A stretch of DNA of 9,421 nucleotides, taken from the NCBI GenBank assembly GCA_903871975.1, contig CAIQIY010000402.1:1-9421 (forward strand), written 5' to 3'. The position numbers were made by a program, and so were the translations under genes. The notes beneath the pieces are model-generated. The model made no database searches, was not told where the DNA came from, and worked only from the letters and a program-made list of their open reading frames with translations. Numbering within the stretch: the stretch's first letter is position 1; the number at the start of each line of letters is the position of its first letter. This stretch comes from an uncultured Chloroflexota bacterium (lineage in GTDB: Bacteria; Chloroflexota; Chloroflexia; Chloroflexales; Roseiflexaceae). Shown here in pieces: positions 7,061 to 9,421 of this stretch.

Positions 7061-8371
7061 ATGGAACTCAGCGAGCAGGTGGCGCATCTTGCGCCGGTGT
7101 GGGCCCGGTATACCAACATCATCGTCGAACGCGGCGACGGCGCCACGCTGATCGCGACCGACGGTCGGCAGTATCTTGATTTCACCTGTGGCATCGGCGT
7201 CACCAATACCGGGCATTGCCATCCGGCCGTCGTCGCGGCCATCCGCGAGCAGGCTGGCCTGCTGCTGCATGGTCAGGCCAATATCGTCCACCATCAACCC
7301 ATGCTGGCGCTGGTCGCTGCGCTGCGCGGCGTGCTGCCCGAGTCGCTCGATACCTTCTTCTTCAGCAATAGCGGCGCCGAGGCCGTCGAGGGTGCCGTCA
7401 AGCTTGCGCGCCAGGTGACTGGGCGCAGCAGCATCATCGCCTTCGAGGGGGGCTTTCACGGCCGTACTGCTGGTGCGATGGCGCTGACCAGCAGCAAGGG
7501 CACGTATCGCACCGGGCATGCGCCGTTGCCGTCGGGGGTCTATACCGCCCCCTATGCCGCTTGCCTCCACTGCGCTGTCGCACGCGCGGCCGGCCGCGAT
7601 CCCGGTGCCATCTCGGCAGCTGCGCCACAGGCCGAATGCTGCGGCGAACCGCTGCGCCGCCTCGAGCACATGCTGCATACCCAGGTCGCGCCCGACGACA
7701 TCGCCGCCATGGTGATCGAGCCGGTGATCGGCGAAGGCGGCTACATCGTGCCGCCGCAGAGCTTCCTGCAAGGGCTGCGACGCATCTGCGACGAGCATGG
7801 CATCCTGCTGGTGCTCGACGAAGTTCAGACCGGCTTCGGACGCACGGGCACCCTGTTTGCGTTCGAGCAATTCGGCATCGTTCCCGATGTCCTGATCATG
7901 GCCAAGGGGCTGGCCTCGGGTTTGCCGCTCTCGGCGATCGCGGCACGACGCGCGATCATGGGGCGATGGCGGCCGGGATCGCATGGTGGTACGTATGGCG
8001 GCAATGCCCTCGCGTGTGCTGCTGCCGTGGCGACCCTCCAGGTGATGCACGCCGAGCACCTGCCACAACGCGCCGCCACGCTTGGCCAGCTGCTCCGCGC
8101 CGAACTCATGGCACTGCGCGAGGACGAGACCGCGATCAGCGATGTGCGCGGGCTCGGTCTGATGGTCGGCGTCGAGCTGGCCGCAGCCGATGGCAGCCCG
8201 GCGGCGGCATTGGCGCGCCGGGTGTTGGCGCGCTGCCGCGAGGCTGGCCTGTTGCTGCTCAGCTGCGGCCCGTATGACAACGTCGTGCGCTTCATTCCGC
8301 CACTCGTCGTCGATGAGGCGCAGCTGCGCCATGCGGTACGGATCTTCGGTGCCGCATTGCGTGCCGGCTGA
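7061..8371 (+). CDS. Class III pyridoxal-phosphate aminotransferase (4-aminobutyrate/acetylornithine aminotransferase-like)
   Basis: A 436-aa fold-type I PLP enzyme of the omega-amino-acid:2-oxoacid transaminase family. Seen in order: YLDFTCGIGVTNTGHCHP (38-55), the phosphate-binding FSNSGAEAVEGAVKLAR (101-117), GGFHGRT (130-136), VIEPVIGEGG (218-227), LDEVQTGFGRTG (252-263) with PLP-ring Asp253, the Schiff-base lysine in IMAKGLASGLPL (Lys282), GGTYGGNALACAA (309-321), and RFIPPL with Arg410, the usual carboxylate-binding arginine. Length and motifs fit GabT-like enzymes. Acetylornithine, beta-alanine or diamine specificity cannot be excluded. An insert at about 165-200 holds CxxC (169, 172) and CC (193-194). 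ATG 7061 has GGGAG at 7048..7052, 8 nt upstream. In-frame alternatives are ATG 7046 and GTG 7025, the latter overlapping the TPR gene stop as GTGA. Last gene of the rightward operon. Confidence 0.93.
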   Translation: MELSEQVAHLAPVWARYTNIIVERGDGATLIATDGRQYLDFTCGIGVTNTGHCHPAVVAAIREQAGLLLHGQANIVHHQPMLALVAALRGVLPESLDTFFFSNSGAEAVEGAVKLARQVTGRSSIIAFEGGFHGRTAGAMALTSSKGTYRTGHAPLPSGVYTAPYAACLHCAVARAAGRDPGAISAAAPQAECCGEPLRRLEHMLHTQVAPDDIAAMVIEPVIGEGGYIVPPQSFLQGLRRICDEHGILLVLDEVQTGFGRTGTLFAFEQFGIVPDVLIMAKGLASGLPLSAIAARRAIMGRWRPGSHGGTYGGNALACAAAVATLQVMHAEHLPQRAATLGQLLRAELMALREDETAISDVRGLGLMVGVELAAADGSPAAALARRVLARCREAGLLLLSCGPYDNVVRFIPPLVVDEAQLRHAVRIFGAALRAG

Positions 8372-8399
8372 ACGACGCCCCGGCAGCCTTGGCGCGCGG

Positions 8400-8473
8400 C
8401 CGGGCATGTGCGTCCGTTGCGCCACGGAATGCCCCGCACGACACGGATCATGCCCGGAGCCATGCCGCTCGGG
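8400..8473 (+). other. Structured inverted-repeat region downstream of the aminotransferase gene, with two competing hairpins
   Basis: CCGGGCATG (8400..8408) and CATGCCCGG (8449..8457) form a perfect 9-bp inverted repeat. Inside it TGCG+TCCGT (8409..8417) can pair with ACGGA (8424..8428) and CGCA (8435..8438), giving about 18 bp in one long bulged stem. The 3' arm overlaps a second stem, CCCGGAGC (8453..8460) with GCTCGGG (8467..8473), a 7-bp stem with one bulged G, so the two are mutually exclusive. It starts 29 nt after the aminotransferase stop, so it lies in that mRNA's 3' UTR. There is no T-tract, so intrinsic termination is not supported. It may be a Rho-type or 3'-end-stabilising structure. 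It does not resemble a tRNA. Confidence 0.4.
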
Positions 8474-8507
8474 TGGATGGTGCCGGCGAACACGATCACG
8501 CACACCA

Positions 8508-8535
8508 CTCGGCTTGGCCTATGCCACGTGCCGAG
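8508..8535. terminator. Possible bidirectional terminator-like hairpin between convergent genes (no T-tract)
   Basis: CTCGGC-T-TGGC (8508..8518), loop CTAT, then GCCA-CGT-GCCGAG (8523..8535) makes a 10-bp stem with a small 1x3 internal loop. Its place between the convergent aminotransferase and gmd genes suggests a 3'-end element serving both. Neither strand has a U-run after the stem, so the terminator call rests on position and structure only. Confidence 0.35.
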
Positions 8536-8550
8536 GCGAGCGGTCTGCGC

Positions 8551-8567
8551 CGCCCCGGCATGGGGCG
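8551..8567. terminator. Short GC hairpin next to the gmd stop codon
   Basis: CGCCCC (8551..8556), loop GGCAT, then GGGGCG (8562..8567) is a perfect 6-bp stem that begins just after the gmd stop (8571..8569) on the minus strand. No T-tract follows. It could help form the gmd transcript 3' end, or be chance in GC-rich DNA. Confidence 0.25.
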
Positions 8568-8568
8568 C

Positions 8569-9421
8569 TCAGCCTCCGAGGCGGCGCAGATCGGCGGCGA
8601 CCATCCGCTCGACGAGCTGCCCGAGGCTCACCTCGGGGCGCCAGCCCAGGGTGTCCTGCGCCTTGCGTGGATCACCGACCAGCAGGTCGACCTCGGCCGG
8701 CCGGAAGAAACGCTCGTCGATGACGACGTGGTCGCGATAATCCAGGCCGACTGCACCGAATGCCAGTTCGCAGAAATGCCGCACGGTATGCGTTTCACCC
8801 GTGGCAACCACGTAGTCGTCGGGTCGCTCCTGCTGCAGCATCAACCACATCGCCCGCACGTAATCGCCGGCAAACCCCCAGTCGCGTCGCGCGTCGAGGT
8901 TGCCGAGCCGCAACTCGGTCGCCAGGCCGAGCTTGATGCGGGCGACGCCGTCGCTGATCTTGCGCGTCACGAACTCGAGACCACGGCGCTCGCTCTCGTG
9001 GTTGAACAGAATGCCCGATGATGCATGCAATCCGTAGCTCTCGCGGTAGTTGATCGTGATCCAGTGACCATACAGCTTGGCCACTCCATAGGGCGAACGC
9101 GGATAGAACGGCGTCGACTCGCGCTGCGGCACCTCGACAACCTTGCCGAACATCTCGCTCGAGCTCGCCTGGTAGAAGCGTATCTCCGGGTCGACGATGC
9201 GAATCGCATCGAGCAGCCGCGTCACGCCCAGGCCAGTCACGTCGCCGGTGAAGACGGCCTGGGCGAATGATGCCTGCACGAAACTCTGAGCGGCGAGATT
9301 ATAGACCTCGGTAGGTCGGTGCTCGCGCAACAGATGGATCAGCGATGCCGCATCGAGGAGATCAGCCGGAGCCAGGGTGATCCGTTCGCGCAAGTGGCGA
9401 ATGCGCTCGTCGGTCGCCGTG
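8569..9421 (-). CDS. gmd: GDP-mannose 4,6-dehydratase (partial, N-terminus off window)
   Basis: The visible 283 residues are the C-terminal four-fifths or so of an extended short-chain dehydrogenase. The enzyme converts GDP-D-mannose to GDP-4-keto-6-deoxy-D-mannose, the entry step to GDP-fucose, GDP-rhamnose and related surface sugars. EVYNLAAQSFVQASF follows the expected second Rossmann half. The active site is complete: SSSEMFG supplies the Ser/Thr and Glu, and YGVAK supplies Tyr (codon 9090..9088) and Lys (9078..9076). Also present are FNHESERRGLEFVTRKI, LGNLDARRDWGFAGDYV and RPAEVDLLVGDP, all family signatures. The Gly-rich NADP loop and the true start lie beyond 9421. The TTG at 9393..9391 is an internal Leu (...ERIRHL), not a start. 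It is convergent with the aminotransferase operon and probably belongs to a polysaccharide locus to the right. Confidence 0.96.
   Translation of the reverse strand, partial: TATDERIRHLRERITLAPADLLDAASLIHLLREHRPTEVYNLAAQSFVQASFAQAVFTGDVTGLGVTRLLDAIRIVDPEIRFYQASSSEMFGKVVEVPQRESTPFYPRSPYGVAKLYGHWITINYRESYGLHASSGILFNHESERRGLEFVTRKISDGVARIKLGLATELRLGNLDARRDWGFAGDYVRAMWLMLQQERPDDYVVATGETHTVRHFCELAFGAVGLDYRDHVVIDERFFRPAEVDLLVGDPRKAQDTLGWRPEVSLGQLVERMVAADLRRLGG

Noticed and set aside
6944..8503. 519-codon minus-strand frame, and another at 7825..8508, antisense to the aminotransferase and starting in the gap
   Set aside because: The products look like no known family and the plus-strand aminotransferase explains the coding signal.
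8372..8568. tRNA, riboswitch or small gene in the convergent gap
   Set aside because: The hairpins do not form a cloverleaf or match a riboswitch I know, and no short frame there has both a ribosome-binding site and a recognisable product.
8991..9011. HESERRG in GDP-mannose dehydratase instead of the HESPRRG of some textbook members
   Set aside because: As far as I recall, the Glu form is common in bacterial homologues, and all catalytic residues are intact, so I do not treat it as unusual.

Overview
The window is a GC-rich (roughly two-thirds GC or more), gene-dense bacterial chromosomal segment. It has six protein genes, two short intergenic gaps and no RNA gene, insertion sequence or CRISPR array that I can see. 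Gene content and protein style (Fmt with an RYRGPAP loop, a membrane-anchored S41 protease beside fmt, a very large alanine-rich TPR protein) suggest a Chloroflexota-like bacterium. That is an inference from overall feel, not from a marker gene.

Left block, minus strand: fmt (727..1653) is followed by a membrane-anchored PDZ/S41 processing peptidase that runs off the left edge (1..730). Start and stop overlap as ATGA, so the two are almost certainly co-transcribed and translationally coupled. Both gene starts carry homopolymer tracts: a G10 run at the fmt ribosome-binding position and a C7 run in codons 4-7 of the peptidase.

Divergent intergenic region (1654..1794): a small AT-rich island holds a near-palindromic TATAATA that can be read as a -10 element on both strands. 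A 7-bp hairpin follows in the leader of the rightward operon.

Central block, plus strand, 1795..8371: four tightly packed genes that look like one operon. They are a 314-aa zinc-dependent medium-chain dehydrogenase, a PfkB-family kinase resembling pseudouridine kinase, a 1098-aa membrane-anchored TPR protein with a TolB/FlgO-like N-terminal domain, and a class III PLP aminotransferase. Gaps are 32, 18 and 32 bp. A dehydrogenase, a nucleoside or sugar kinase and an omega-aminotransferase together suggest catabolism or remodelling of a small molecule, but the substrate cannot be read from the sequence. The expected partner of a pseudouridine kinase, PsuG, is absent from the window.

Right block: a 197-bp gap between convergent genes (8372..8568) is rich in inverted repeats and holds six copies of ATGCC/GGCAT. 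It is followed on the minus strand by gmd (GDP-mannose 4,6-dehydratase), which is cut at its N-terminus by the right edge. gmd points to a neighbouring GDP-deoxysugar or surface-polysaccharide locus.
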